From Alphaproteobacteria bacterium (GTDB lineage: Bacteria; Pseudomonadota; Alphaproteobacteria; Rhodobacterales; Rhodobacteraceae), in the NCBI GenBank assembly GCA_030431485.1, contig JAUIIR010000002.1:62001-126000 (forward strand): 64,000 nucleotides of DNA, written 5' to 3'. Each line of letters begins with the position of its first letter. The first letter of the stretch is position 1. The notes below the pieces were generated by a model. The model was not told the DNA's origin. It searched no databases and was given only the letters and a program-made list of their open reading frames with translations. Shown here piece by piece: positions 17,232 through 26,653 of the stretch. The translations under genes were made by a program, and so were the position numbers.

Positions 17232-18068
17232 TTATGAACGGACAATAAATTTTATAAAGCACTCCGTCGTACCATTAATCATCAAATCTAAAACTTCTTC
17301 AAGAATGCCAAACTTTTGGAAAACCCATAATATTCCATGTTGCCTTTGGTTCCATACGGGGACTAATCTCGTTCTTTTCACAAATTCTAAATTCTTAGCC
17401 GTTCCTGCGTCTCGCCCATTTTTCTCTCCAAACACCAGTATCAACTCTGTTTCTCCCGCAATCATGCAGCTGCAAAGCGGATCGAACGCTGGATGCTGAA
17501 CATCACCTCGAAGACAGCGTATAGTATCGTCAATAGGTGCCCCACCAAATGAAAATCCCTTGGCCAAGTTTGCAAGCCTAGCATAGCGCAACGCAGGTAG
17601 TCCACCTGAACTAGTGCCAACCGAAATAGCGGTTTCATAATGCGCAACCCAATGCCTAAGAGCTTTTGGCAAATCGTAAAGTGAAAGCTCTCCATTTAAT
17701 ATGTTTCTCCTATAGTGATCACGCCACGGATCATATAACACTAATATATCTGTATTTCGTGGCAGCGCCTGTATGAAGATAGGTAATGGCATCATTGGGC
17801 GCATAGCCGCTCCCGTAAAAACTACAAGTAGATTCTCTCTTTTCGTGCTTGGATTAGTGAGTAATCTCGCATATCTTGTATCAGCCTCGCATCTGATTTG
17901 TGACGGCACTCGGGCCCCATTTAGCACGCCAACGGTTTCCGACCTTTCCAGAACTTCCAAAAATCCGAAATTCTTCTGACGCTTTACATCGTCGTAAGCG
18001 GACAAAAACTCTAAAGGAGTAGAGAATGTCTCCAATTGACGCAGCCGTTGAAATAGCTCCCTGTCCAT
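17232..18068 (-). CDS. Alpha/beta-hydrolase fold protein (possible thioesterase) of the island cassette
   Basis: A 278-residue protein with an alpha/beta-hydrolase layout: LLVVFTGAAMR at 80-90 in the oxyanion-strand position, a nucleophile elbow GTSSGG with Ser153, a candidate acid near D220 and His244 in RQHGILW. Its gene starts 19 bp after the ACP gene, so it probably acts on the ACP-bound product, releasing it by hydrolysis or transfer. That is inference. It has no signal peptide. Codon use is markedly AT-rich compared with the chromosomal flanks. I do not recognise a named subfamily. Confidence 0.72.
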   Translation of the reverse strand: MDRELFQRLRQLETFSTPLEFLSAYDDVKRQKNFGFLEVLERSETVGVLNGARVPSQIRCEADTRYARLLTNPSTKRENLLVVFTGAAMRPMMPLPIFIQALPRNTDILVLYDPWRDHYRRNILNGELSLYDLPKALRHWVAHYETAISVGTSSGGLPALRYARLANLAKGFSFGGAPIDDTIRCLRGDVQHPAFDPLCSCMIAGETELILVFGEKNGRDAGTAKNLEFVKRTRLVPVWNQRQHGILWVFQKFGILEEVLDLMINGTTECFIKFIVRS

Positions 18069-18087
18069 TTAGGTCTTTCACAAAAAT

Positions 18088-18369
18088 TCACTGATGCAAG
18101 ATAGAAGATTCGATGTTCATCAAAAGCTCGGAAAAAGTTTGAGATGACAAAACTATACTTGGCTCCAAGTCCACCTCAAGAGCATCCTCTATTTGCATAA
18201 TAACCTCGTATGAAGACAAACTGTCTAAGTCTAGCTCTAGCAAATCAAAATCCTGATCAGAGTTTAATTTTTTAACCAAAGAAGACCGCTCCATGAGCCC
18301 GCATGTCTTGTCAAGAGCCATGATGACTGCATCCCTTACATTCATTGGACGAAAAACTCCCTGCTTCAT
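18088..18369 (-). CDS. Acyl carrier protein (island cassette)
   Basis: A 93-residue acidic helical protein with the phosphopantetheine motif LDLDSLSSYE; Ser50 is the expected attachment site. ED.LEVDLEP after it matches ACP helix III and the following loop. Its start overlaps the P450 stop by 4 bp (18366-18369). No ketosynthase, adenylation or acyl-ACP ligase gene is present nearby, so loading must depend on host enzymes or an unrecognised partner. An internal ATG at residue 9 is an alternative start. Confidence 0.88.
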   Translation of the reverse strand: MKQGVFRPMNVRDAVIMALDKTCGLMERSSLVKKLNSDQDFDLLELDLDSLSSYEVIMQIEDALEVDLEPSIVLSSQTFSELLMNIESSILHQ

Positions 18370-19343
18370 TTCTTCTGAACAACAAATACCTTAGGCATAT
18401 CAAACACGTCATGCTTTAACAATTCAAATTCTACTGGCACCAAACTACAATCTAAGCCGGTCAACTTTTCACAGAAGACCGATATGAAGTCTAAAGCCAA
18501 GGTCCGACCCAAACACACATGGCTGCCAGCACCAAAGAAGTGACGGCGTAGTTGCTCTGGAGCATGGGTGAGTGTATCTAAACGACATTCGATTAATGCC
18601 CCGGAAGAAACTGGACATCCTGTAATAGTATTGTCATTCTTTGCAACACGGCCGATTGCAGGGATGCTGGTATGGGTTGGCATCACAGGCAGACCTTTAG
18701 AATTTAAGTTCCTGCCGTTGAGATCAGCCAAGAAGTGATACAGTGATAAACAAAGCATTCCCACAAGCGCATCTCTACCCATCGTCCATTGACCAATACG
18801 AATCATACGCTGCCGATCTGATTCACTAGGAAACAAAATACCCAGTAATGCGATTTGTTCACGCAACACGGATTCCAACCGAAGGCGCGCAGAAACCCCT
18901 AAATTTGAGCTAAATATACTAGGCATATCTGCAAGAGATTTTGCACTTGGCGGAACACCTGTAATCTCATACATGAAAGTATCTACTGAGCATCGGACAA
19001 CTTCTAATAAATCAATTTGGGGGTTAGAAAATTTTTCATTAATTATATTACCGATTCTTCCGGAAGTTCGCTTTAACTTATGACTTGAATCTTCATTTAA
19101 AAATTTAGCGGTCTCCCGTCGCAAATCGCTGTGTTCTTTTTCATCAGCCCATAGGGGCAATACTCGCATAACAGAAAGAGTTGCAGATAAATCAATGCAC
19201 AATCTTTCTGACAGAGATTCAACAAACCGGATATGGTTGGTTGTGGAAAAATTATTATCGGCCAACACTGAAACTGCGGCACTACCACCAATTACAAGGT
19301 CGGGGACAGCAGGGTATCCTCGCGGCGCAAGTCGATTAAACAT
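18366..19343 (-). CDS. Short atypical cytochrome P450 (island cassette)
   Basis: The ATG at 19343 has GGAG upstream and gives 325 residues, versus about 400 for bacterial P450s. The heme ligand motif is intact: FFGAGSHVCLGR with Cys277. A C-helix EHSDLRR (H71, R75) fits heme-propionate binding. The I-helix region reads TMGRDALVG near 188-195, keeping an acid but not the usual Thr. I find no ExxR K-helix motif before IGRVAKND, and the meander loop is much reduced. The ORF-track start is 7 codons earlier. Adjacent ACP suggests oxidation of a carrier-bound substrate, as in P450s acting on acyl- or aminoacyl-carrier proteins. Confidence 0.82.
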   Translation of the reverse strand: MFNRLAPRGYPAVPDLVIGGSAAVSVLADNNFSTTNHIRFVESLSERLCIDLSATLSVMRVLPLWADEKEHSDLRRETAKFLNEDSSHKLKRTSGRIGNIINEKFSNPQIDLLEVVRCSVDTFMYEITGVPPSAKSLADMPSIFSSNLGVSARLRLESVLREQIALLGILFPSESDRQRMIRIGQWTMGRDALVGMLCLSLYHFLADLNGRNLNSKGLPVMPTHTSIPAIGRVAKNDNTITGCPVSSGALIECRLDTLTHAPEQLRRHFFGAGSHVCLGRTLALDFISVFCEKLTGLDCSLVPVEFELLKHDVFDMPKVFVVQKK

Positions 19344-19493
19344 AATAATTCTCCAAACATCCATCCCACGCTTACGTCAAATTTTGACATTCTTTTTCTA
19401 AACAAGCAAATTCGACATTTGATTGACTGCCAAGAGAGAAATTCGCTTGATTACCTTGTTAGTTGGCACCTCAAGCAATCGCAACATCCACTA

Positions 19494-20591
19494 CTAAACC
19501 AAGGTCCCGCCTAGCCATTCGCGCACTTTATCCAACGAGTAGCCATGCCCGTATCCTACGCCAACGCCACCAACAGACTTCCACCCACCGATCTGGTCAA
19601 TCAGCTCTGAAGGACACTCCACAGCCCTTAGTCGGTCCCTCATGGAGTGCCTGAGGCAATGTCCCGTCAGTCCATCAAAGTCCTGTTTCAACCACTTGTT
19701 CAGCGCGTTTGACGCGTGTGTGGCCTTGCAAGTGCCATCCTTGATGTATCGTGGAAACAACCATTCACCATCTGATTGCCGTACCGCCATCTCCATGGCC
19801 AGCTTGGCGTATCCCATAAGAGGAAGCGTCCGTATCGAGTTTGGTGTCTTCAACCGTCTGGCCGTATTCGGACGAATGTGAATCAAGTCTCGCTCAAGGT
19901 CGATATCTTCCAACCTCAAACCCACAATCTCTGCCAACCGACATCCAGTCTCCCCCAACAATGGCATCAGGAGCTTCACAGTGCTGCCAGAGGACAGAGC
20001 CTTGTCGTATCCCTGTTTGAGTTGGTCATTGGTGAAAGTGCCTCTCTTGTGCTTATCTTCGCCCTCACCTTGGATCATCAACCGGGTGAAAGGGTTCCGC
20101 TTTTCCAGATCAAGTTCTGAGTACGCATAGTTCAGGATAGCTGACAGGCTGTTGAGTCTTCGTCTTATCGTGGCTGTCTTGTTACCCTTGAGGACCATGT
20201 GACGGACGAACATCTTGGCATCTTCACGGGTATAACCGCTCACCTCCCTGTCACCAGCCAACATAAGGAATGTATTGAGAGCTACCCGTGGTGGTTTCTG
20301 GTCAATCTTCCTCAGGGAAAGGTATTCCTCTGCCATCTCTGACAGCGTGACCGACCTTGGTTTGAAACTCTCGACCACTGCCACAACGTCAACTGGTGCT
20401 TTACATGTGCCATGACTCCATGAGGCCTCAAGAACATTACTCAGACGTTCCGCATAGGCTTGGGCTTCATCTGGGTCTTTGGACAGGGCTTGCCGAATGT
20501 ATGACCCGTAGATTCCAACCGCATGTTTGGGCACACGACGATTATAGAAATAGGTCCCTGAACGGCAGATTGTGTACTGAATGTGTGACAC
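19494..20591 (-). CDS. Tyrosine-type site-specific integrase
   Basis: A 365-residue phage-type recombinase. The N-terminal YTICRSGTYFYNRRVP segment is the DUF6538-type DNA-binding start common in alphaproteobacterial integrases. Catalytic residues are visible: Arg in TGCRLAEIVGLRLEDID, HCLRHS (H..RH), the GGW His/Trp position, and a Tyr in YGHGYSLDKV. It ends 57 bp from the intact tRNA-Leu and is transcribed away from it, the usual layout for a tRNA-integrated element. It should integrate and, with an unidentified directionality factor, excise the island. Confidence 0.93.
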   Translation of the reverse strand: MSHIQYTICRSGTYFYNRRVPKHAVGIYGSYIRQALSKDPDEAQAYAERLSNVLEASWSHGTCKAPVDVVAVVESFKPRSVTLSEMAEEYLSLRKIDQKPPRVALNTFLMLAGDREVSGYTREDAKMFVRHMVLKGNKTATIRRRLNSLSAILNYAYSELDLEKRNPFTRLMIQGEGEDKHKRGTFTNDQLKQGYDKALSSGSTVKLLMPLLGETGCRLAEIVGLRLEDIDLERDLIHIRPNTARRLKTPNSIRTLPLMGYAKLAMEMAVRQSDGEWLFPRYIKDGTCKATHASNALNKWLKQDFDGLTGHCLRHSMRDRLRAVECPSELIDQIGGWKSVGGVGVGYGHGYSLDKVREWLGGTLV

Positions 20592-20601
20592 GAATGTCTC
20601 C
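20570..20601 (+). promoter_or_regulatory. Putative integrase arm-type sites at the integrase end
   Basis: TTGTGTAC (20570), ATGTGTGA (20581) and ATGTCTCC (20594) lie over the integrase start codon and resemble the three 11-bp-phased ATGTGTnC units at 12949-12978, in the same orientation. Binding here would also repress the int promoter. The first step is 11 bp and the second 13 bp, so the match is weaker than on the left. Confidence 0.4.
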
Positions 20602-20648
20602 TCCGATGATAGGTTTCGAAGGAATTTCAGTAGGTTATCTGATTAGTA

Positions 20649-20705
20649 TGGTACGGGCGGTGGGACTCGAACCCACACGGCACTAAGGCCTTCGGATTTT
20701 AAGTC
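20649..20705 (-). repeat. Attachment site within the intact tRNA-Leu
   Basis: The 57 bp from the anticodon loop to CCA are identical to 12739-12795. Identity stops at 20706 (c here, t at 12796) and at 20648 (a here, c at 12738), which fixes the repeat limits. Crossover probably occurs in the symmetrical anticodon stem-loop, the common target of tyrosine integrases. Confidence 0.92.
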
Positions 20706-20734
20706 CGATATGTCTACCATTCCATCACGCCCGC
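20649..20734 (-). tRNA. tRNA-Leu (anticodon UAA)
   Basis: The minus strand folds as a class II tRNA of 86 nt including CCA. The acceptor arms GCGGGCG and CGCCCGT pair with one G-U. The anticodon stem-loop is TCGGA-CTTAAAA-TCCGA with anticodon TAA. A long variable arm follows, and the T-arm is GTGGG-TTCGAGT-CCCAC. The 3' 57 nt are repeated at 12739. Integration therefore rebuilt a complete gene using element-borne sequence. Confidence 0.95.
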
Positions 20735-20819
20735 ACTGCGTTATCCCTAACGGGGGCATCGGGCGAAAACAATGGGTTGGTTGGTCCAATTCCCATCAGA
20801 GCCAAGATGGCGTTAGCCA

Positions 20820-21368
20820 TCAAAGTTCGTCACCCTCAGGCTCTTTGATCAAAGCGCGCTCGCTCAACCAGGGGTTTAACGCGACCGCATCTTTCAGGAG
20901 CGGCTGAGCTTCATCCTCTCGCCCCATTGCTATGAGGGTCAGCGCCTTGCCGGTCAAAGCGCCCGTGTGCCGGGGATTCAGTGAGATGGCCTGATCGAGA
21001 TCCGGTAAAACGGCAGGATAGTCCCCGCGCAGGTAATTCACGAAAGCCCGCTGGTTATACCCTTCCGCATAGAACGGGCAGTAAGACACCAGCATGTTCA
21101 GACGATCCGTTGCCCTAAGGTAGTCGCCCACCCGCATCGCGCGCAAAGCCTCGTTCAGCATCATCTGCGACGGCTCATCTGGCGCTTCGAGCCAAAGCTC
21201 CCACAACTGGTCAGAATAGGCACCGGCAGCAAATCCATTCGGCGCGCGCTGAATTTCAGAATAGAGGCTGTCCATAGCAGCGGAATGGTCCGGTGCGACT
21301 GGGCATCCATCGGCGAATGCGGTTTGAGCCGCCAGAATAAGCGCAAGTGCAGAGGCAAATTTTTTCAT
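20820..21368 (-). CDS. Secreted TPR-like protein
   Basis: A 182-residue protein. The ATG at 21368 gives a clean signal peptide, MKKFASALALILAAQTAFA. Residues about 75-175 form two to three tetratricopeptide-type helical hairpins (A.RVGDYLRATDRL, RGDYPAVLPDLDQAISLNPRH, MGREDEAQPLLKDAVALNP). TPR proteins of this kind scaffold protein contacts in the periplasm. It lies between the tRNA and putR without an operon partner; no specific role can be given. Confidence 0.8.
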   Translation of the reverse strand: MKKFASALALILAAQTAFADGCPVAPDHSAAMDSLYSEIQRAPNGFAAGAYSDQLWELWLEAPDEPSQMMLNEALRAMRVGDYLRATDRLNMLVSYCPFYAEGYNQRAFVNYLRGDYPAVLPDLDQAISLNPRHTGALTGKALTLIAMGREDEAQPLLKDAVALNPWLSERALIKEPEGDEL

Positions 21369-21399
21369 GCGATTATTAGTCAGGGCCAATGGCCATCGG

Positions 21400-21870
21400 T
21401 CAAGTCACGTTCCCGAAAGCCTCTTCTTTCACCGCTTGCATTGCGACATAGGTCGACGTTGCCGCAACATGGGGAAGGGTCGAGATTTTTTCCGCCAGAA
21501 CCTGACGATAGCTGCGCATGTTTGCCGTACGCACTTTCAGAAGGTAGTCGAAATTTCCTGCTATGAGGTGAGCTTGCTCGATCTCGGGAATCTTCGCAAC
21601 CGCTTCATTGAACGCCGCGAGCGCTGCTTCGCGCGTATGGGTCATTTTCACCTCAACAAACGCGATATGGTCCAAACCCAGCCGGATGGGATCAAGCAGC
21701 GCGCGATACCCTTGGATCGCACCCATCTCCTCCAGCCGCCTCAAACGCGCTTGCGTGGGCGATTTCGACAAACCGATGCGACGCGACAGCTCGGTAATTG
21801 ATACTCGACCATCGCGCGCCACTTCCTGCAAAATGGCTTGGTCGAATCTGTCCAGGTCAGAAATGATCAA
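21400..21870 (-). CDS. putR: Lrp/AsnC family regulator, probable PutR
   Basis: A 156-residue regulator with an N-terminal winged helix-turn-helix (LDRFDQAILQEV, ITELSRRIGLSKSPTQARLRRLEEMG) and a C-terminal RAM ligand-sensing domain. It is transcribed away from putA with a 111-bp gap. In Rhodobacter and Agrobacterium the Lrp-type PutR sits divergently from putA and activates it in response to proline, so the call rests on family plus position. Confidence 0.85.
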   Translation of the reverse strand: MIISDLDRFDQAILQEVARDGRVSITELSRRIGLSKSPTQARLRRLEEMGAIQGYRALLDPIRLGLDHIAFVEVKMTHTREAALAAFNEAVAKIPEIEQAHLIAGNFDYLLKVRTANMRSYRQVLAEKISTLPHVAATSTYVAMQAVKEEAFGNVT

Positions 21871-21981
21871 ATCGACTGTCCCTCCTCAAAAAATCAGGTC
21901 ATTTCCCGCATCAATCGCCAGAACTCCGGCGCTTTCCCTTCATTGCATGCGATATCCTACACCAAATGACTGGAGTTCGCT

Positions 21982-24900
21982 ATGCCCCGTGATGACATGC
22001 CCAATCTGCGCCCCCTGATCGACGACAATACCTATGCCAATGAAATGCAGGTGCTTGAAGAACAGCGCTCTTCCGCGGGTCTGAGCCAATCTGATCGCGA
22101 TGCAATCAAAACGAATGCGACGAGGCTGGTCACTGCGATCCGCGAGGATTCCCGCCCCGGTCTGATGGAAGTGTTCCTGAGCGAATATGGCCTTTCCACC
22201 GAAGAAGGCATTGCGCTGATGTGTTTGGCCGAAGCCTTGTTGCGGGTGCCAGATGCGGACACCATTGATGCCTTGATCGAAGATAAAATCGCCCCCTCGA
22301 ACTGGGCCAGTCATCTCGGCGAAAGCACGTCACCATTGGTGAACGCATCGACATGGGCATTGATGCTGACGGGTAAGGTGCTCAAGGATGAGCACCCCGG
22401 CCCTGTGGGCCATTTGCGCGGCGCCATCAAACGGCTTGGCGAGCCGGTGATCCGTACTGCGGTTGGGCGGGCGATGAAGGAAATGGGCGCTCAATTCGTC
22501 TTGGGCGAGACGATCCAATCCGCAATGAAGCGCGCCGCCAAGATGGAGGCAAAAGGCTACACGTATTCCTATGATATGCTGGGTGAGGCCGCGCGGACAG
22601 AGGCTGATGCGCGCCGCTATCATCTGTCCTATTCCCGCGCCATCAGCGCGATTGCAGAAGCCGCCAAGTCGCACGACATCCGCGAGAATCCCGGCATCTC
22701 CGTCAAACTATCCGCACTGCATCCGCGCTACGAAGAGGCGCAACAGGAAACTGTCATGAACGAAGTGGTGCCACGGCTGCGGACGCTGGCACAATTGGCC
22801 CGCTCCGCGGGGATCGGATTGAACATTGACGCTGAGGAAGCGGATCGTTTGTCAATCTCGCTCGACGTCATTGAAAACGTACTTTCCGAACCATCGCTCA
22901 AGGGCTGGGAGGGGTTCGGCGTGGTGGTTCAAGCCTACGGGCAGCGCGCAGGGCATGTGATTGACTGGCTCTACGCACTTGCAGAACGGCTGGACCGCAA
23001 GATCATGGTGCGACTGGTGAAAGGTGCGTATTGGGATACCGAGATCAAGCGTGCGCAGGTGGCGGGCCTTTCGGCATTCCCTGTCTTCACCGCGAAGCAC
23101 CACACAGACATCAGCTACATCGCCAATGCACGCAAACTGCTGAGCATGACGGATCGGATCTATCCGCAATTCGCGACGCACAACGCACACACAGTGGCCG
23201 CGATCCTGCACATGGCTACTGACCGCAATGCGTTCGAGTTCCAGCGCCTGCATGGCATGGGTGAAGCGCTGCATGACATCGTCAAAGGCGCCGAGGGCAC
23301 ACGCTGTCGGATTTACGCGCCGGTCGGTGCGCATCGCGATCTGCTGGCTTACCTTGTGCGCCGCCTTCTAGAAAATGGCGCGAACAGTTCGTTTGTGAAC
23401 CAGATCGTCGATACGGATGTACCTGCCTCCGAAGTGGCCTCGGATCCGTTCGACGCGCAGGACATGCCAAAGCTGACAACTGGGCCGGAATTATTCGCTC
23501 CCGAGCGCCCAAACTCGAAGGGTTGGGACCTCGCTCACCGCCCGACCCGTGCAGCGATCGAAGAAGCGCGCATGCCGTTTGCGACAGTGCAATGGTCTGC
23601 AGCACCGCTGGTGGCAACAAAGGCCGAAAACGGAGCAACGGAGCCGGTTATCAACCCGGCCCGACCAGGCGACACTGTCGGTTCTGTCACTTGGACCACT
23701 GCTGAAACTGTCGCGTCGGCCTGTGGTTCTGCATCCCCTTGGAATGCAAACGCCATAGAGCGTGCGAGGGTGCTGAACAAGGCCGCAGACCTTTACGAAG
23801 CCAACTATGGTGAACTTTTCGCGTTGTTCGCCCGAGAGGCTGGTAAGTCGCTGCTCGACGCTGTGGCCGAACTGCGCGAGGCGGTGGATTTCCTGCGATA
23901 TTACGCCGCTCGCGCCGAAGGTCCCGACCCGCAAGGCGTCTTCGCCTGCATCAGCCCTTGGAATTTCCCACTGGCCATTTTTACCGGGCAGATCGCTGCA
24001 GCTTTGGCGACCGGTAATGCCGTTCTGGCGAAGCCGGCTGAACAGACCCCTTTGATCGGCCATCGGGCGGCTCAGTTGCTGCACGAGGCGGGCGTCCCGA
24101 AAACGGCCTTGCAGCTTTTGCCCGGTGCGGGGGATGTCGGTGCGGCATTGACATCAAATCCAGCCATCAAAGGTGTTGCTTTCACCGGCTCGACCGAAAC
24201 CGCGCAGATTATTCATCGCAGCATGGCTAAGCACCTCGCGCCAGGTGCGCCGTTGATCGCGGAAACCGGTGGGCTCAATGCGATGATTGTCGATAGCACG
24301 GCGCTCCCGGAACAAGCGGTGCAGGCGATTGTGGAGTCGGCGTTCCAATCCGCAGGTCAGCGCTGCTCGGCCTTGCGATGCCTTTATGTGCAGGAGGACA
24401 TTGCCGAGGAATTTACCAAAATGCTGATGGGCGCGATGGACGCGTTGGTGATTGGCGATCCGTGGACCTATGGTACCGACGTTGGCCCCGCCATTGATGC
24501 CGAAGCGCGCGACGGGATTATCTCATATGTCGATACGGCCGAGGCTGAAGGCCGCGTGCTGCACCGCCTTCCCCTGCCCGGGGGTGGGACTTTTGTTCCT
24601 CCAACCCTGATCCGCGTATCTGGCATCGCCGATCTGGAACGCGAGATCTTTGGTCCTGTCCTGCATATCGCGACGTTCAAATCCAAAGACATTGATAAAG
24701 TGATCGACTCCATCAACGGCACCGGTTACGGCCTGACTTTCGGGCTTCAAACACGGATCGACGACCGCGTTCAGCATGTCTCGGAGCGGATCGAGGCGGG
24801 CAATATCTACGTGAATCGTAATCAGATTGGCGCAATTGTCGGTAGTCAGCCGTTTGGCGGTGAGGGATTGTCGGGCACCGGCCCCAAAGCAGGTGGTCCG

Positions 24901-25404
24901 AATTATCTGGCCCGTTTCCGTAGGCACGCTCCATCTGAAGCCACCGAAAGCTGGACAACGCAAGACAGCAAGGACCGTCTGGCCAAAGCGCTGATGGCCG
25001 TGTCAGGCAAGCATAACGTCACAAAGACCACTCTGCCCGGGCCGACGGGTGAATCCAATGTGCTCACGGCGATGGCGCGTGGACCAATTCTGTGTATGGG
25101 GCCGGGCGCGACGGCCGCGTCGGCACAGGCGGAAGCCGTTAAGGCTTTGGGCGGTCGCGCGGTTGTTGCAGCGGGCAGCATCGACGCGGCTTGGCTGTCC
25201 GATCTGGCTGCAGAAGGCGTAGTCTGGTGGGGTGATGCGGATACCGCTCGGGATTTTCGCACCGCTTTGGCCAACCGTACCGGACCGATCCTGCCATTGA
25301 TCACCGGCATGCCCGACAAAGGCCATGTCTGTCACGAACGCCATGTCTGCGTCGACACCACGGCGTCTGGCGGAAACGCACAGCTTCTGAGCGGCGCGGC
25401 TTGA
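21982..25404 (+). CDS. putA: Bifunctional proline dehydrogenase / P5C dehydrogenase PutA
   Basis: A 1140-residue protein. Residues about 60-470 form the FAD proline dehydrogenase barrel ([33 protein letters not shown]). Residues about 540-1000 form the NAD-dependent glutamate-semialdehyde dehydrogenase with [11 protein letters not shown], a Rossmann FTGS element, [11 protein letters not shown] and the catalytic Cys in [11 protein letters not shown]-terminal stretch of about 130 residues completes the trifunctional-length form, but there is no N-terminal RHH DNA-binding domain, consistent with control by a separate PutR. It oxidises proline to glutamate at the inner membrane. Confidence 0.96.
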   Translation: MPRDDMPNLRPLIDDNTYANEMQVLEEQRSSAGLSQSDRDAIKTNATRLVTAIREDSRPGLMEVFLSEYGLSTEEGIALMCLAEALLRVPDADTIDALIEDKIAPSNWASHLGESTSPLVNASTWALMLTGKVLKDEHPGPVGHLRGAIKRLGEPVIRTAVGRAMKEMGAQFVLGETIQSAMKRAAKMEAKGYTYSYDMLGEAARTEADARRYHLSYSRAISAIAEAAKSHDIRENPGISVKLSALHPRYEEAQQETVMNEVVPRLRTLAQLARSAGIGLNIDAEEADRLSISLDVIENVLSEPSLKGWEGFGVVVQAYGQRAGHVIDWLYALAERLDRKIMVRLVKGAYWDTEIKRAQVAGLSAFPVFTAKHHTDISYIANARKLLSMTDRIYPQFATHNAHTVAAILHMATDRNAFEFQRLHGMGEALHDIVKGAEGTRCRIYAPVGAHRDLLAYLVRRLLENGANSSFVNQIVDTDVPASEVASDPFDAQDMPKLTTGPELFAPERPNSKGWDLAHRPTRAAIEEARMPFATVQWSAAPLVATKAENGATEPVINPARPGDTVGSVTWTTAETVASACGSASPWNANAIERARVLNKAADLYEANYGELFALFAREAGKSLLDAVAELREAVDFLRYYAARAEGPDPQGVFACISPWNFPLAIFTGQIAAALATGNAVLAKPAEQTPLIGHRAAQLLHEAGVPKTALQLLPGAGDVGAALTSNPAIKGVAFTGSTETAQIIHRSMAKHLAPGAPLIAETGGLNAMIVDSTALPEQAVQAIVESAFQSAGQRCSALRCLYVQEDIAEEFTKMLMGAMDALVIGDPWTYGTDVGPAIDAEARDGIISYVDTAEAEGRVLHRLPLPGGGTFVPPTLIRVSGIADLEREIFGPVLHIATFKSKDIDKVIDSINGTGYGLTFGLQTRIDDRVQHVSERIEAGNIYVNRNQIGAIVGSQPFGGEGLSGTGPKAGGPNYLARFRRHAPSEATESWTTQDSKDRLAKALMAVSGKHNVTKTTLPGPTGESNVLTAMARGPILCMGPGATAASAQAEAVKALGGRAVVAAGSIDAAWLSDLAAEGVVWWGDADTARDFRTALANRTGPILPLITGMPDKGHVCHERHVCVDTTASGGNAQLLSGAA

Positions 25405-25435
25405 CGCGCCGCCGCTTTGGCACAACTGTCGCGGC

Positions 25436-26179
25436 ATGTTTCCGATCCGCGATCACAACCCGTCGGGCCGCACGCCCTTTGTCACATACGCGCTGATTGT
25501 CGCGAATGTCGGCATCTTTCTGAGCTATTGGCCGCTGATGCAAAGCGATCAGCAGATCATGCGCTTTTACTTCGACTACGCTTTGATCCCCGCATTGGTC
25601 AGCGAAGGACAGGGCTTCACCGGATTCTTCACCTCCATGTTTCTGCATGGCGGCTGGATGCATCTGATAGGCAATATGCTTTTCCTGTTTATCTTCGGTG
25701 ACAATATCGAAGACGAGATGGGCCATATTGGATTTATTCTGTTCTACCTGGCCGCCGGACTAGGTGCTGGCTTCATCCACTATATCAGCGCGCCGGGTTC
25801 TCCCGTGCCAACCGTAGGTGCCTCTGGTGCCATTGCCGGGGTGATGGGCGGGTATCTCCTGCTTTTCCCCAAAGCCAAAGTCGATATCCTGATCATCATT
25901 GTCATTATCTTCCGGATCATCCCGATCCCCGCGTGGATCATGCTGGGGCTGTGGTTCGCCATGCAAATCTTTGGCGGATTCGGGACGGCCGCTGACGAAG
26001 GTGGCGTTGCCTACTGGGCGCATGTCGGTGGCTTTGTCATTGGATTGGTGCTTACCACTCCGCTTTGGCTGCGCCTTGGTGGACCACAATTCTGGACGCG
26101 TACCGAAGGCCACCCGCCACATCCCGAAGCCAAGTACCAGCTGTCGCGAACCCGTGTACCATCAGTGCGTCGGAAATGA
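25436..26179 (+). CDS. Rhomboid family intramembrane serine protease
   Basis: A 247-residue membrane protein with six to seven hydrophobic segments. The catalytic Ser lies in VGASGAIAGV (about residue 125) and the partner His in WAHVGGFVIG (about 200). MFLHGGWMHLIGNMLFLF is the conserved second transmembrane element that holds the oxyanion residues. It should cleave membrane-protein substrates within the bilayer. Its TGA overlaps the start of the downstream GFA gene (AATGA), suggesting translational coupling. Confidence 0.92.
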   Translation: MFPIRDHNPSGRTPFVTYALIVANVGIFLSYWPLMQSDQQIMRFYFDYALIPALVSEGQGFTGFFTSMFLHGGWMHLIGNMLFLFIFGDNIEDEMGHIGFILFYLAAGLGAGFIHYISAPGSPVPTVGASGAIAGVMGGYLLLFPKAKVDILIIIVIIFRIIPIPAWIMLGLWFAMQIFGGFGTAADEGGVAYWAHVGGFVIGLVLTTPLWLRLGGPQFWTRTEGHPPHPEAKYQLSRTRVPSVRRK

Positions 26180-26544
26180 CGGACCGGGTCAAGGTCACCT
26201 GCCATTGTGGCGCAGTCGAATTGGTTGTCCGGCTCAAGCACGGTGTGGAGGCTGCACGACGGTGTGACTGCAGCTATTGCAAAAGGCGGGGAACCCCGAC
26301 CGCGAGCGTGGCCCGCAGCGATCTCCAGGTCCTCAAAGGAGCAACGAAGCTGACGCGTTATTCTTTTGGAACGCATACCGCACAGCACTTCTTCTGTAGT
26401 ATTTGCGGGATCTACACCCATCACCAGCGCCGCTCTGACCCAGACGAATACGGCGTGAACATGGGCTGCATTGAGGGCGTGAACCCAAGGGATTATGAGC
26501 CAATCGGCTGGCACGACGGCGTAAATCATCCTTCGGATCAATGA
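26176..26544 (+). CDS. GFA family (glutathione-dependent formaldehyde-activating-like) zinc protein
   Basis: 122 residues with the start at 26176, which overlaps the rhomboid stop by 4 bp. The zinc-binding cysteines of the GFA fold are visible: TCHCGAVE, CDCSYCKRRG and FFCSICGIYTHH. Despite the family name, many members do not act on formaldehyde and their role is unknown. The earlier ORF-track start lies inside the rhomboid gene and is not used. Confidence 0.88.
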   Translation: MTDRVKVTCHCGAVELVVRLKHGVEAARRCDCSYCKRRGTPTASVARSDLQVLKGATKLTRYSFGTHTAQHFFCSICGIYTHHQRRSDPDEYGVNMGCIEGVNPRDYEPIGWHDGVNHPSDQ

Positions 26545-26653
26545 TCCCGCCACGCCAGAGCGCATTTCCAAACACAGCCTGAACACGTGCGATTGCACGG
26601 ACCTGCCTGCACGTGTATCCCTCGGCAAAATCGAAATTCAAAGGAACGCGATC

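Larger units (their letters stand above)
12739..20705. mobile_element. Integrated element in tRNA-Leu(UAA), about 8 kb
   Basis: A perfect 57-bp direct repeat (12739-12795 and 20649-20705) bounds the region. At 20649 it is the 3' half of an intact tRNA-Leu; at 12739 it is a displaced tRNA fragment. A tyrosine integrase lies 57 bp from the intact tRNA. Inside are a P4-type primase/helicase, a secreted protein, and a P450/ACP/hydrolase cassette. The interior looks clearly more AT-rich than its flanks, especially 14100-14600 and 17200-19450. There are no capsid, portal, terminase, relaxase or type IV secretion genes, so it resembles a satellite or integrated plasmid-like island that needs help to move. 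Confidence 0.9.

Noticed and set aside
17232-19343. Idea that the P450/ACP/hydrolase genes are the edge of an NRPS or PKS cluster
   Set aside because: They are flanked by the integrase and a convergent primase gene; no synthase or ligase modules occur within the element.
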